Source of the DNA: Bacteroidaceae bacterium
GTDB lineage: Bacteria; Bacteroidota; Bacteroidia; Bacteroidales; Bacteroidaceae
Length of the DNA stretch: 64,000 nt
Assembly (NCBI GenBank): GCA_024398495.1
Contig: JAKSJA010000007.1
Coordinates: forward strand, 1-64,000
Direction of reading: 5' to 3'
Each line of letters opens with the position of its first letter. Within the stretch, counting starts at the first letter, position 1. The translations under genes were made by a program, and so were the position numbers. Positions 7,993 through 17,145 of this stretch are shown here, in pieces. The notes beneath the pieces were generated by a model that worked only from the letters and a program-made list of their open reading frames with translations, had not been told where the DNA came from and did no database searches.

Positions 7993-8808
7993 ATGCATAC
8001 AAGAGAAGAGAAAAAAGAGGCTTTCGGGCGTTTATTGGATGTCATTGACACACTGCGTATAAAATGTCCTTGGGACAGAAAACAGACCAATGAGAGTCTG
8101 CGGACAAATACCATAGAGGAAGTTTACGAACTCTGTGATGCAATACTGAAAAATGATGTCAAAGATATCAGTAAAGAGCTTGGGGATGTATTGATGCACT
8201 GCGTTTTTTATTCTCGCATAGGAGAAGACAATGGACAGTTCGACATTGTGGATGTATGTAACCAGATATGCGACAAACTGATATATCGCCATCCACATGT
8301 CTATCCACCCAAAAACCATGATGATGACATCAAAAACAAGGAAAATATCACGACTGGTGAAGTGTTACAAAATTGGGAACAACTGAAACTGAAAGAAAAA
8401 GATGGGAACAAGAGTGTTCTCTCTGGTGTACCAGTATCTCTCCCTTCACTGATAAAATCATACCGTATTCAAGACAAGGCACGAAATGTAGGATTTGACT
8501 GGAAAAACAAAGAAGATGTCTGGACGAAAGTAAGGGAAGAACTTGATGAACTGGAAGTGGAATTAAAAAAAGAAGATGCAGAGAAATCCGAAAAAGAACT
8601 CGGAGATTTCATCTTTTCCATTGTCAACGCAGCGCGTCTGTACCATATCAATCCGGACACAGCCCTTGAACACACTAACCAGAAGTTCATCAACCGTTTC
8701 AACTATGTAGAGGAACACTCCATAAAGATGGGGAAACCACTTGCTGAAATGTCACTCGAAGAAATGGACAAACTGTGGAATGAGGCAAAAAAAAGTGAAA
8801 ACAGTTAA
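7993..8808 (+). CDS. mazG: Nucleoside triphosphate pyrophosphohydrolase MazG
   Basis: This 271-residue enzyme hydrolyses NTPs to NMP and pyrophosphate, a housekeeping and stress-related activity in the cytoplasm. The start at 7993 gives MHTREEKKEAFGRLLDVID, the usual MazG opening. An upstream in-frame ATG adds a non-conserved 28-residue segment and is rejected. Two MazG domains are visible. The first has CPWDRKQT and the metal site E42-E43-x-x-E46 with E62-x-x-D65. The second, near 180-230, has ELDELEVEL and KELGDFIFSIVNAAR. It is transcribed alone and ends in a strong hairpin. Confidence 0.96.
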   Translation: MHTREEKKEAFGRLLDVIDTLRIKCPWDRKQTNESLRTNTIEEVYELCDAILKNDVKDISKELGDVLMHCVFYSRIGEDNGQFDIVDVCNQICDKLIYRHPHVYPPKNHDDDIKNKENITTGEVLQNWEQLKLKEKDGNKSVLSGVPVSLPSLIKSYRIQDKARNVGFDWKNKEDVWTKVREELDELEVELKKEDAEKSEKELGDFIFSIVNAARLYHINPDTALEHTNQKFINRFNYVEEHSIKMGKPLAEMSLEEMDKLWNEAKKSENS

Positions 8809-8839
8809 TTGAAAATATTATCTCCAACTGTTTTCACTT
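8793..8839 (+). terminator. Rho-independent terminator after mazG
   Basis: A perfect 14-bp stem (8793-8806 with 8826-8839) starts within the last codons of mazG and is followed by a T-rich run. It can also serve the convergent gene that ends at 8870. Confidence 0.8.
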
Positions 8840-8869
8840 AATTTTCACAACTGAATTTATCAGTACCTT

Positions 8870-10258
8870 CTACAGAGGGAAGTTTATACCAAAGTTAACA
8901 TGTCCCTTACCTGACACTGGTAATCCCTGTTTAGCAAGGTCGCCCAGTGTATGGTCCATACCAAGAAAAGCACTGAAGCCTTTAGTATGGAAGTTGAGAA
9001 GCCATCCGAAACTCATACCATAAGAGCCAGCTGCAATATCTGCTGTTGCAGCAAAATGTTTTGTTTTCCAGTTTGCCGACAGACGCTCTTCATTCCAAGA
9101 GTAGATACCATTGATGCGAGTAGTACTGAGGAGGCCAAATGACAAGTTCTTATAAGAAGGCAGTATATATTCTCCGCCTACATTCAATGTTGCTCCCAAC
9201 ATCGTTGTGCGTGAACCTGCGTCACCATTGTCTTGTAGCTCATAAAGTGTTGCGAGTCCTTCGAGGAGACGGTCGCCCTCACGCTTGAAACTATGCTCGG
9301 AATCATCATCAAAATTGAAAATATACTTATCTGTTTCAAATATCCTGTCTCCATTGGTAGATGCCAGATGAGTCTCTTTCCATGAGATAAAGCCTAAATC
9401 CAGCAATGCAGCAGAAAGGCGCCAATCTTCATTTATCTTCCATTCCATACCCAAATCTATGGCAGTTCCCCAACCATTCAAGCCAGTATTATCCAAATCA
9501 GCACCATTGATGTATGTATGCGGTGTCTTATGCCCTTCTGGTCCGCGCTCTGTGGTTTCTGTCTTATATTGAAGCCCTTTTACTGACGAGTTTATTTCAG
9601 CATTAGTGATGGCAGTATAAGCATCATTATTCAATAATAGTTGTGCCTTATTAAATGTTGCATCCACTTGTCCGTATCCAAGCAGTATCTTCAATGTGGC
9701 TCCAATACGAACCTTATTACTTATTTGATGTGAATGTCCTAAAGCAATCTCACCATAACCTATACCCTGTGCATCAAAGTCTGTGATGTCATAGAAACTG
9801 TTTTTAGGACCTTCCTTTGCCAACCTGAAGATAGAACCAGGGATTCTCGTAGAAACCCTCTCACGTACATTGATTCCAATAATGTTATATCCCCCCATAC
9901 CCTTGAAACCGACATTCAGGATATTAAGTTTCAGTTCTTCATTGACACGATTATTGTCTTTCACCTTGTCAAGAAATTCTGAAGCACTGACTTTAGGGTT
10001 GAGGAATGTTGTCGTACGTCCATCCACATTATAGAGGAATGTTTCTACTCCCACATTGCCTCGCATAGCCACATTCATATTGGATATACCCGGCATTCCC
10101 ACAAATCCACTTTCATTAGCAAAAGCAGGATTCATTTCATAACGGAAAAGATACCCGTCATTAAAATATCCCGACTGAGTTGACTGAGCATACATCACGT
10201 CTGTGCAAACAATCGTGCACAGGAATACTATTGCGTATCTTTTTATTGTATTTTTCAT
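8870..10258 (-). CDS. Outer-membrane beta-barrel protein, DUF5723-like
   Basis: This 462-residue protein has a signal peptide (MKNTIKRYAIVFLCTIVCTDVMYA) followed by alternating strands typical of a beta barrel, ending in the aromatic-rich strand VNFGINFPL. Motifs such as NPAFANESGF near the N-terminus and GIGYGEIALGHSHQI resemble DUF5723-family barrels of Bacteroidota. Function is unknown. It lies 16 bases after a lipoprotein gene on the same strand, so the two probably form an envelope pair. The family call is from memory. Confidence 0.75.
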   Translation of the reverse strand: MKNTIKRYAIVFLCTIVCTDVMYAQSTQSGYFNDGYLFRYEMNPAFANESGFVGMPGISNMNVAMRGNVGVETFLYNVDGRTTTFLNPKVSASEFLDKVKDNNRVNEELKLNILNVGFKGMGGYNIIGINVRERVSTRIPGSIFRLAKEGPKNSFYDITDFDAQGIGYGEIALGHSHQISNKVRIGATLKILLGYGQVDATFNKAQLLLNNDAYTAITNAEINSSVKGLQYKTETTERGPEGHKTPHTYINGADLDNTGLNGWGTAIDLGMEWKINEDWRLSAALLDLGFISWKETHLASTNGDRIFETDKYIFNFDDDSEHSFKREGDRLLEGLATLYELQDNGDAGSRTTMLGATLNVGGEYILPSYKNLSFGLLSTTRINGIYSWNEERLSANWKTKHFAATADIAAGSYGMSFGWLLNFHTKGFSAFLGMDHTLGDLAKQGLPVSGKGHVNFGINFPL

Positions 10259-10274
10259 AATTCAGTCCTCCTTT

Positions 10275-12053
10275 TTATTCATCCTTTTTGATATACATAC
10301 CATACACTTTTGCTTTGACATCTTCCAACAAGATTGTCATATCTGGGCGTAGCTGTGCTTCCTTTTCAGAAACCACGTCTGCTTTTAGGTTCATTCCATC
10401 AAGAGCCTTGATTGTTCCTTTGACAATAGCCTTAACTTCTTGTTGTTGTGCAAGGGGCTCAACCTCAGGTATCGTCACTGTGACACCTTCTATCTTTTTT
10501 CCACCATTGGTCAGTGGTTCGATGTCAAGTTTAAGTCTGTATGGCACGTCTGTAGTGACGAGGAAATTAACTTCCATAGAGTCTATCTCCACATCATCGA
10601 GATTGCCACTGTCATTCCATTCATTAAATGTCTTGGCATAATTGATTTTAGAGTTCTCTGTCAGTTCCACAGGAGCATAGAAAGAATATGTGCCTCGAAC
10701 AGCCTCAAGTTCAGTACCTAAAACAAAGTTATTAATGATACCATTGATATTAGGATTGTTCACCTTGATATTCAACTTATCCGGAATACCGACATGTGTT
10801 CTGCTACTAAGGTCATAGCAGTCAAGGATATATTTTGTGTCAAACACCACATAGTCCATCTCTTTATCCTTATATATATAAGGACATGCAGGTTTCTCTG
10901 GAGAAAGGCAGAAATAATTGTCATGAGTAGCAGGAGTAGCACGGAAAGCTATCTTCTCGGAAGTCACCTCATCGTATTTCTTTCCTTCACGTTCATTTCC
11001 TATACTCATTTTGCATGTTGCACCGATATTATATTGGTAAACAGGGTTGTTCACGCTGAGATAAATCTGTGGATTGCTTACGCCAAGTGCCGTACCAGTC
11101 TGGTTCAACACTTCCGGGATGTCGTTCAGTTCCACTGGAGCGACATTTATGTTTGTAATATCATAATTAATGTTACCCGAGAATGTGTTTACATTGATAT
11201 CCGACAGATACGGAGAACAGGTAAAACCGACATGGTCAGGAAGAACAAATCCCTGAAGTGCAGCGACATCTATATCGCCTGTATATACAGCCACACGACC
11301 GCTCTGTATTTTGCACGTTCCTTTTATATCCAGCATGTGATCATGGAATTTGATATCCGTATTATCCTTCAACCCTATGCCCTTGACATACACTGAAATA
11401 CTGATATTTCCATTTTTGTCAGTTTCAAGATCATTAAGTGCCAGGTCACCTGTGATTTTATTCCAACTCTTTACTGCCTTACTCTTTTCCAAATCCAGCT
11501 CAAGACCTTTGAGAAAAGCCATCTGCACATTTTCAAAATGTATTGCTTTAAGTCCCTGAGGAATACCGGAAATGCTCAGTGACACTTTCAACTCTGCAGT
11601 AGCACCCAGCTCAGAGATTTCCACTATCGCCTTATCAATGCCCGAAGCATTGGTAGAGACACTTGTAGATGACTCCTTTAAGTTATAGTAACCTATCAAC
11701 TCACCAGTAGCCATCTTCTTCCGAGTCATTTCACCCTGTAAATCCAAAGTACTGACAATAGGTGTTATCGTCGGTCCTGCAGCTGTAAAGGTGTTTACCT
11801 TTATCGGATTGGAAGGACCAAAATCGCCTTCCTTTATCAGATAATACCCATTTTCATCCTTTTTGATGATACTGTTTTCATCTATTTTCAGAACACTCTC
11901 TAATTGAGTCGCCTCAATGTTGATTGGAACCTCCAATCCCTCTACAGGGATACCAATAGTTGTTTCAATATCCGACAAATCATAATCATCGTTGATACAA
12001 GATGCCAGAATCATTACTGAAAACAACACAATAATAAATTTCAATTTCTTCAT
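10275..12053 (-). CDS. Large lipoprotein of unknown function
   Basis: The start at 12053 gives a 592-residue protein with signal MKKLKFIIVLFSVMILASC, a clear lipobox with Cys at residue 19. An upstream in-frame ATG adds 12 residues before the signal and is less likely. The mature part is rich in beta strands and Asn/Asp, without catalytic motifs. Near the C-terminus there are sequences such as EVNFLVTTDVPYRLKLDIEP. It is the first gene of a two-gene unit with the barrel protein downstream. It may be a surface or periplasmic partner of that barrel. I do not recognise a named domain. Confidence 0.8.
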   Translation of the reverse strand: MKKLKFIIVLFSVMILASCINDDYDLSDIETTIGIPVEGLEVPINIEATQLESVLKIDENSIIKKDENGYYLIKEGDFGPSNPIKVNTFTAAGPTITPIVSTLDLQGEMTRKKMATGELIGYYNLKESSTSVSTNASGIDKAIVEISELGATAELKVSLSISGIPQGLKAIHFENVQMAFLKGLELDLEKSKAVKSWNKITGDLALNDLETDKNGNISISVYVKGIGLKDNTDIKFHDHMLDIKGTCKIQSGRVAVYTGDIDVAALQGFVLPDHVGFTCSPYLSDINVNTFSGNINYDITNINVAPVELNDIPEVLNQTGTALGVSNPQIYLSVNNPVYQYNIGATCKMSIGNEREGKKYDEVTSEKIAFRATPATHDNYFCLSPEKPACPYIYKDKEMDYVVFDTKYILDCYDLSSRTHVGIPDKLNIKVNNPNINGIINNFVLGTELEAVRGTYSFYAPVELTENSKINYAKTFNEWNDSGNLDDVEIDSMEVNFLVTTDVPYRLKLDIEPLTNGGKKIEGVTVTIPEVEPLAQQQEVKAIVKGTIKALDGMNLKADVVSEKEAQLRPDMTILLEDVKAKVYGMYIKKDE

Positions 12054-12120
12054 ATCAGATAATGTAAAATTAAACAACGAATTCTTCAATCTTTAGTTTC
12101 GTAAACGTTATTACTTTCAT

Positions 12121-12219
12121 ACAAATATTACAAATGCACTATTTTTTTTTGCAAGAAATATTACAAATGCACTATTTTTTTGCAAGTATGTTGCAAAAAT
12201 ACTATTTTTTTACAAATAA
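12121..12219. repeat. AT-rich degenerate tandem repeat, about 3 copies
   Basis: A unit of roughly 32 bases containing ACAAATGCACTA plus a run of T and GCAAG repeats about three times, the last copy being diverged. It lies just upstream of the lipoprotein gene at 12053 and may belong to its promoter region. A TACCTTTG-like -7 box on the minus strand is further out, at 12260-12253. Confidence 0.7.
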
Positions 12220-12395
12220 CTTCGTTTAAACAAGTTTTTTTGTTATCCACCACAAAGGTACACCAAAAATAAATGGCACTCCTTCAAAGGATGTATCACA
12301 TCCGCGACATGTCACAAATTCAACACAATTTTGTTTTTCTCTTATTTCTCAGCTCTGCCATCTACTTTCAGAATATTTGACTATATTGGAAGAAT

Positions 12396-12545
12396 CTACT
12401 TAATAAAATACTCTTCTATCATTACCCTTAAGTGTTTCTCTTTCAAATTCAAAACACCTATAGACTCTATAAGAGCGTATTCCTTATAACGAACACCTAG
12501 AAACCTGACAATCTCTGGAATAGAATATTCAAAATAGTCCGCCAT
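12396..12545 (-). CDS. Orphan 49-codon ORF, possible remnant of a helix-turn-helix regulator
   Basis: An ATG-to-TAG frame of 49 codons (12545 to 12396) lies in a gap of about 690 bases. It encodes MADYFEYSIPEIVRFLGVRY and continues with a charged helical stretch ending in VMIEEYFIK. The SIPEIVRFLGVRYKEY segment resembles the first helix of some Bacteroidota XRE-type regulators, but no helix-turn-helix follows, so it may be a truncated remnant or a small protein. Base composition is more coding-like than the surrounding AT-rich sequence. Expression is unproven. Confidence 0.4.
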   Translation of the reverse strand: MADYFEYSIPEIVRFLGVRYKEYALIESIGVLNLKEKHLRVMIEEYFIK

Positions 12546-12678
12546 AATATCTGCATTAAATTATATTATACGATAATTTACAGGCCATTTCTTACTCTAA
12601 CCCACAATATATTTGTATTTACCAGTCTCTAGACTCAAATAAAAGACTGAGTATTTTATCAAAAATCTTGACACACCG

Positions 12679-12704
12679 TAGGTTGCACAATGAGGTACAA
12701 CCTA
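12679..12704 (-). terminator. Hairpin downstream of C10 peptidase 1
   Basis: A 7-bp stem (TAGGTTG at 12679-12685 with CAACCTA at 12698-12704) lies 44 bases beyond the stop codon, with a short T tract further on the minus strand. An overlapping alternative hairpin CCTAA-GTCG-TTAGG is at 12701-12714. It is weaker than the other terminators in the window. Confidence 0.4.
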
Positions 12705-12747
12705 AGTCGTTAGGCGAAATATAAGTTTAGCAAAGATGAATTGCAAT

Positions 12748-14820
12748 TTATTTTCCAATCAGGACCTTCTTTCCATTCTGTATGACTATACCATTATAGC
12801 CCCTTAACTGTCGGCCGTCAAGCCTTATTCCTTGCAGGTTATACACCTTATCAGATTGAACAAACCTTTCATCATGGTTTATCGGAGTGATGGAAGAAGG
12901 GTCACTCAATCCTGTCAGTGTCTCTACTCCATTGAAGAAAGTACCTTCCGGAACATAATACACCACATAAAGCGAAAAGACACCACTTTCTGGGTCATAA
13001 GTACATGGATAAAGCTTATATGAAAACTGTTTATTATAAGTCGGCATGTCCGACACCCATACTGTTGAAGTCTTTGTGACAGAACTAACCTTGTAACTGA
13101 TATCAAAATTCGCTGACTGTGATGGGACTTGACATTCTCTTGTAGTCTTGTTATAAGCAATAATAAAATTAGTTTCACCCATTGCCCAGTTAGAGACAAG
13201 TACCTGACAAGCATTTGCATCATCTTTATTTGTCCGAATGTTGACCGGCAGATTTTTATATGTGATAATACTGTCCTTCGATGCCCAAAAAGCATGAAAA
13301 TTATAACTGCCTACTCCACCTGCGAAAGGAGTCCATTCTGTATATTCTTCTGCACTTGTGCCGTCTGTAATTTTATGGAACAGCATCCATGGCATCGTCT
13401 TTGAATAAACCGCCGCATAATTCTGCGGTACATTCAGCGTTACATCCGAGCAAAAATCAAGATCAAACAATGTTGATGAAGTGGCGAGAGGAGTATGCCA
13501 TGCTACTGTCAATGATGTCAAATCATCACATCCATTGAAAACATTTGCCCCAATCTTTGTCACCGATGACGGTATGGATACCTCTGTCACCTCAGTACCA
13601 GCAAAAGCATTCGCGCCAATCTCAGTTACAGTATATGTTTTTCCCCCTATCGAGACCGTAGAAGGCACAATTATCTTCCCTGCATATTCCGACACATTAT
13701 CCGGAAATGTCAGTGAAGCCTCATAATCGTTTATGATATTATAATACAATCCACTCACCTTCTTTTTATTGTTTGCATGGATACCATAAATTACTGCCTG
13801 AGAGTCATTGAATTTATACTGTTCCGGATTTATTGCTGATGACAGATAGTAACCATTCCCTATACCACCCCATCCGAAATTGAAATGGAAATAACCTTCT
13901 CTGTCATATCCATCACAGACAAAGGCGTGTCCCCCTTCTTTTGTATCACTGGCAGAATACAGGATTGGTCGGAAGGCATCCAGTTCGTTTTTCAGCAAGA
14001 CATCCCAATTTCCATAATATGAAGAACGTTGTTGGTATCTCACATCAGAACTATAATCAAAATATGTGGTCAAAGCATTTACCGCATAAGAAGCATAGGT
14101 AGAACTTGCAGATGTTCCATAATTCATCTCCGTGCTTATCCCACAGTCATAAACCAATTTTGCCACAGCGTCAGACTGGTCCTGTGTATATTGTCCCGAC
14201 AAATATCTCGGCAATATCTTTGAAAAATCATATTTCGACTGTGAAAAATCCACCGACAATTTTGTTCCTTTCCAAGAATATGATTTACCGCCTTTACCCT
14301 GCAACGGCCATTTATGGTAAGTCATTATCTGCGACATTGCCAATGCCACACATCCTGCAACACAGCGTTTAGAACCATCCATCGGTGCAAAATTATTATA
14401 TGGCTCATGCTGTGTCCATGCATTATCACCGAGCAAAGGAGCAACGATAACATCAGCAGAAGTTCTTGCCGGTACTGTCCGTACAGGAATGTCATTTGCC
14501 CTCGCCCACTCTATCTGTTTCTGATATTCACCAAGCCACCATTTCAAATTTTCAGGAAGCCTGTCATAATCAAAATTCTCCGTATCAGAATATCCCAGTA
14601 TCGCCTGTTCCGTATTGTCTTCGGCAGATACAATCACGAACCCCTTATGCGATGTCTTATTGAAAACATAAAAGTCTTCCATGACACCAGTCTTCGCAGT
14701 ATATGCCAAAGCCACATTCTCTCCGGCAATAGTCTTTGCTGTTGCAAGTTTGATATGTTTTGCATTGATATTATTTACACAGAAAGATATAAAAACGAGG
14801 AACAAAAGATATTTTTTCAT
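12748..14820 (-). CDS. Secreted C10 cysteine peptidase 1 with leucine-rich repeat and C-terminal module
   Basis: This 690-residue streptopain/interpain-like peptidase has a signal peptide (1-20) and an inhibitory propeptide with FYVFNKTSHKGFVIVSAED (50-68). The catalytic domain has nucleophile Cys157 in AGCVALAMSQIM and His298 in GGHAFVCDGYD, followed by FHFNFGWGG. After it come a BspA-type leucine-rich repeat (about 395-440), one copy of the W..W..G.G.Y module shared with the two downstream-encoded repeat proteins' family (about 495-635), and a type IX-like tail ending GIVIQNGKKVLIGK. It should be exported and attached to or released from the cell surface, degrading proteins. It is the last gene of a run of related genes. 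Confidence 0.93.
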   Translation of the reverse strand: MKKYLLFLVFISFCVNNINAKHIKLATAKTIAGENVALAYTAKTGVMEDFYVFNKTSHKGFVIVSAEDNTEQAILGYSDTENFDYDRLPENLKWWLGEYQKQIEWARANDIPVRTVPARTSADVIVAPLLGDNAWTQHEPYNNFAPMDGSKRCVAGCVALAMSQIMTYHKWPLQGKGGKSYSWKGTKLSVDFSQSKYDFSKILPRYLSGQYTQDQSDAVAKLVYDCGISTEMNYGTSASSTYASYAVNALTTYFDYSSDVRYQQRSSYYGNWDVLLKNELDAFRPILYSASDTKEGGHAFVCDGYDREGYFHFNFGWGGIGNGYYLSSAINPEQYKFNDSQAVIYGIHANNKKKVSGLYYNIINDYEASLTFPDNVSEYAGKIIVPSTVSIGGKTYTVTEIGANAFAGTEVTEVSIPSSVTKIGANVFNGCDDLTSLTVAWHTPLATSSTLFDLDFCSDVTLNVPQNYAAVYSKTMPWMLFHKITDGTSAEEYTEWTPFAGGVGSYNFHAFWASKDSIITYKNLPVNIRTNKDDANACQVLVSNWAMGETNFIIAYNKTTRECQVPSQSANFDISYKVSSVTKTSTVWVSDMPTYNKQFSYKLYPCTYDPESGVFSLYVVYYVPEGTFFNGVETLTGLSDPSSITPINHDERFVQSDKVYNLQGIRLDGRQLRGYNGIVIQNGKKVLIGK

Positions 14821-14852
14821 AAACGTTTAAAATGGTTCGCTGACAAAGATAC

Positions 14853-14890
14853 AAAAAAAGATGCCAAAATAAAAATTCGGCATCTTTTTA
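14853..14890 (-). terminator. Terminator after repeat protein A
   Basis: An 11-bp perfect stem (14855-14865 with 14879-14889) flanked by A and T runs, readable on both strands. It lies 20 bases after the repeat protein A stop. Its sequence is nearly the same as the terminator after repeat protein B at 17088-17125, so the gene and its 3' flank were duplicated together. A possible -7 box (TATCTTTG, 14851-14844) for the next gene abuts it. Confidence 0.85.
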
Positions 14891-14909
14891 CATCAAATAA
14901 ACTCAAGTA

Positions 14910-17042
14910 TTATCTCACGAGATACTTCTTGCCATTCATTATATAAAGACCTCTTGTCACAGTCTTGACCTGCTGGCCAGCCACATTATAGATAGACGTT
15001 GGCCGCTGAGAATTGAGTGTTGACTTTATACCTTCTATACCAGATGGCAGACTTGACAATACAAGAGTCTCCTCAAATTTTCCGAGATCTTCCGTATATC
15101 TCTTGTCTGTTGCTGCTTCATACTGATAATACATCATCTTCAAAGAGAATGTCTGAGTCTGAGGGTCGAAAGTACCCAAATCATCAGCTGTTGGAGTTTC
15201 TTCCGTGAAATTCAATTTATAATTGTAAGCATCGCATACCATTGCCCTACCAGAAGACAAATCAAGGCCAAGACTTGTTTCTACAATGTAGTTTACCTCG
15301 TTTGTCTTGTTGTTGTACTCGAGATACAGAACAGAATCACTTTCTTCAGGAACACCGAAGGCATCCGTCCAGCATGGTTTTATCATTATCTGCGTTCTGT
15401 CAGGATCGACTGTTGAAATACGTGCATACGCAGTAAGGTTGTCAGCAGTCACCGGACCGTCAACAAGTGGATTCGTATATTTGTATGTTGCCTTGCCGAG
15501 TTCTTCCCAAGCACTCCATACAGTTGGAGCACCATACGCACGGAAAATCTCATTTCTATTACCATCTATCCATGACCCAGCATACAGGCCATTGAGAAAT
15601 CTATACCTCATTGAATTGAGATAGAACACATGCTGCGACATATCATAATTACCATTAAGGAAAGACTGAACAGCAACCATCCCCACATCTGTAAGAATAT
15701 TGGCAGGCTGTTCTTTCATATAACAAGTACCATACTCCATATCTTCCTTGTTAGTATTATAATCTATAATGATCTCCGTACCTTCATCTGAAAGAACTGA
15801 CTTACCCCAATCAATTATTTTCACCTGATTTTTTCCTGGCTTACAGATATTTGTACGCATCTGATAATGAGCCCCCGTCTGCATATTGACTGCAAAGATA
15901 TTCTTCCACGTGTAAGACCCTATACCAGCATCTGCCCAATCTGTCCATACCTTCTTATAGTCGCCATCTACTTGGAATGTTTCATTAAAGACTCTCACAA
16001 CCTGTTTATCGTCTGGTAAATCCGGATTATAAGAAGTATATACTACATTAAAATCAAACAAACCGTATTCTGGCAAATACTTACATGGCCATATTACATA
16101 GTAGGTAGGATCACCGCCCATATATTCTGCCACATCAGACATATAAATGGAATAATTGGCATCATCAGAGAATTTTGTCAACAATCTTGTTATTACACAG
16201 TCATTATTTTGGGGGTTCATTGTAAACTTCAGCGTTACCGTACCAAAATCAACGGAAGTCAAATCTGCCCATTTTGCCACTTCAAACTCATAGAGTCCAG
16301 TAACATTGTTTGTACGATATTTAATTTCATTCTGTGACGGTGTAAATGCCCGTGCCATAAATGGATTTTTGTATTCGTATGAACCTGTACCATTTCCAAA
16401 CGGAGCCCACTCAGTATATGGTTTCTTCTCAGCGCCGTCAACACAGCACACGTCAACACCATACTCCAACGATAAACCCCTTGCTTCTCCTTCACTTGTA
16501 ACGATATAAGCAAGATTCAATCTAAAGCAACCATACTCCTTACTATATGTACATGGAGCATCTTTGTAGGTTGGCTGGTATTCCTCTGGGAAGAACTCAC
16601 GATACCAGTTTACCATATCGCATACAGAGTATTCGTATGACTGGAACATTCCGATATGCTGACAATCTACGGTACAACTGTCGGTTGTCGGATTATAGTT
16701 GATAATCAGATTCACCTTATTTTGTCCAAAACCTTCTATCTTGAACTGAGCATCAGTTGCAGGCTTCGTCTTTGACTCACGGTAGTAAATTTTAAGATCT
16801 TTTTGAATTCCCTCGTTTACAGATTCGTAAGTACACGTTCCGTCTTTCCATTTTGTCCAATCGGAATAATCCCCATCAGCTGTCTTCGCTTCATGACGGA
16901 TGCTTTTGCCAGTAGCAGAGACATTCGATATCTTCTGCATCTTATTAAACAAATGAGTTGGTCTGAACGTCTGAGCATTGATTGTCAGACAACAAGCACA
17001 CACAAATAAAAGGAGTGCTGATTTCAAGTAATAATTTTTCAT
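14910..17042 (-). CDS. Secreted repeat protein A, four W-x-x-W modules
   Basis: The start at 17042 gives 710 residues with signal peptide MKNYYLKSALLLFVCACCLT; an in-frame ATG 12 codons upstream is rejected because it precedes the signal. The mature protein is four related modules beginning at YSDWTKW, YTEWAPF, VWTDWADAG and VWSAWEELG. The first two close with a pattern like PCxYxxxxGxFxLNxxY. The C-terminus (YNVAGQQV, then RGLYIMNGKKYLVR) is a type IX-like sorting tail. The same module is fused to the C10 peptidases on either side, and the paralog B is next to it. No named domain comes to mind. A role in binding a surface or host protein is inference. Confidence 0.85.
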   Translation of the reverse strand: MKNYYLKSALLLFVCACCLTINAQTFRPTHLFNKMQKISNVSATGKSIRHEAKTADGDYSDWTKWKDGTCTYESVNEGIQKDLKIYYRESKTKPATDAQFKIEGFGQNKVNLIINYNPTTDSCTVDCQHIGMFQSYEYSVCDMVNWYREFFPEEYQPTYKDAPCTYSKEYGCFRLNLAYIVTSEGEARGLSLEYGVDVCCVDGAEKKPYTEWAPFGNGTGSYEYKNPFMARAFTPSQNEIKYRTNNVTGLYEFEVAKWADLTSVDFGTVTLKFTMNPQNNDCVITRLLTKFSDDANYSIYMSDVAEYMGGDPTYYVIWPCKYLPEYGLFDFNVVYTSYNPDLPDDKQVVRVFNETFQVDGDYKKVWTDWADAGIGSYTWKNIFAVNMQTGAHYQMRTNICKPGKNQVKIIDWGKSVLSDEGTEIIIDYNTNKEDMEYGTCYMKEQPANILTDVGMVAVQSFLNGNYDMSQHVFYLNSMRYRFLNGLYAGSWIDGNRNEIFRAYGAPTVWSAWEELGKATYKYTNPLVDGPVTADNLTAYARISTVDPDRTQIMIKPCWTDAFGVPEESDSVLYLEYNNKTNEVNYIVETSLGLDLSSGRAMVCDAYNYKLNFTEETPTADDLGTFDPQTQTFSLKMMYYQYEAATDKRYTEDLGKFEETLVLSSLPSGIEGIKSTLNSQRPTSIYNVAGQQVKTVTRGLYIMNGKKYLVR

Positions 17043-17087
17043 CGTTATCTTTTTTAGTAGTAATATTTCCGTATGCAAAGATATACA

Positions 17088-17125
17088 AAAAAAAAGATGC
17101 CGAATAAAAATTCAGCATCTTTTTA
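17088..17125 (-). terminator. Terminator after repeat protein B
   Basis: A stem of about 10 bp (17091-17100 with 17115-17124), extended by a GAAT/ATTC pair near the loop, and flanked by A and T runs. It lies about 20 bases beyond the repeat protein B stop. A possible -7 box for repeat protein A (TATCTTTG, 17083-17076) is next to it, as in the duplicate at 14844-14890. Confidence 0.85.
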
Positions 17126-17145
17126 CATTAAGAAATCTTAAAATG

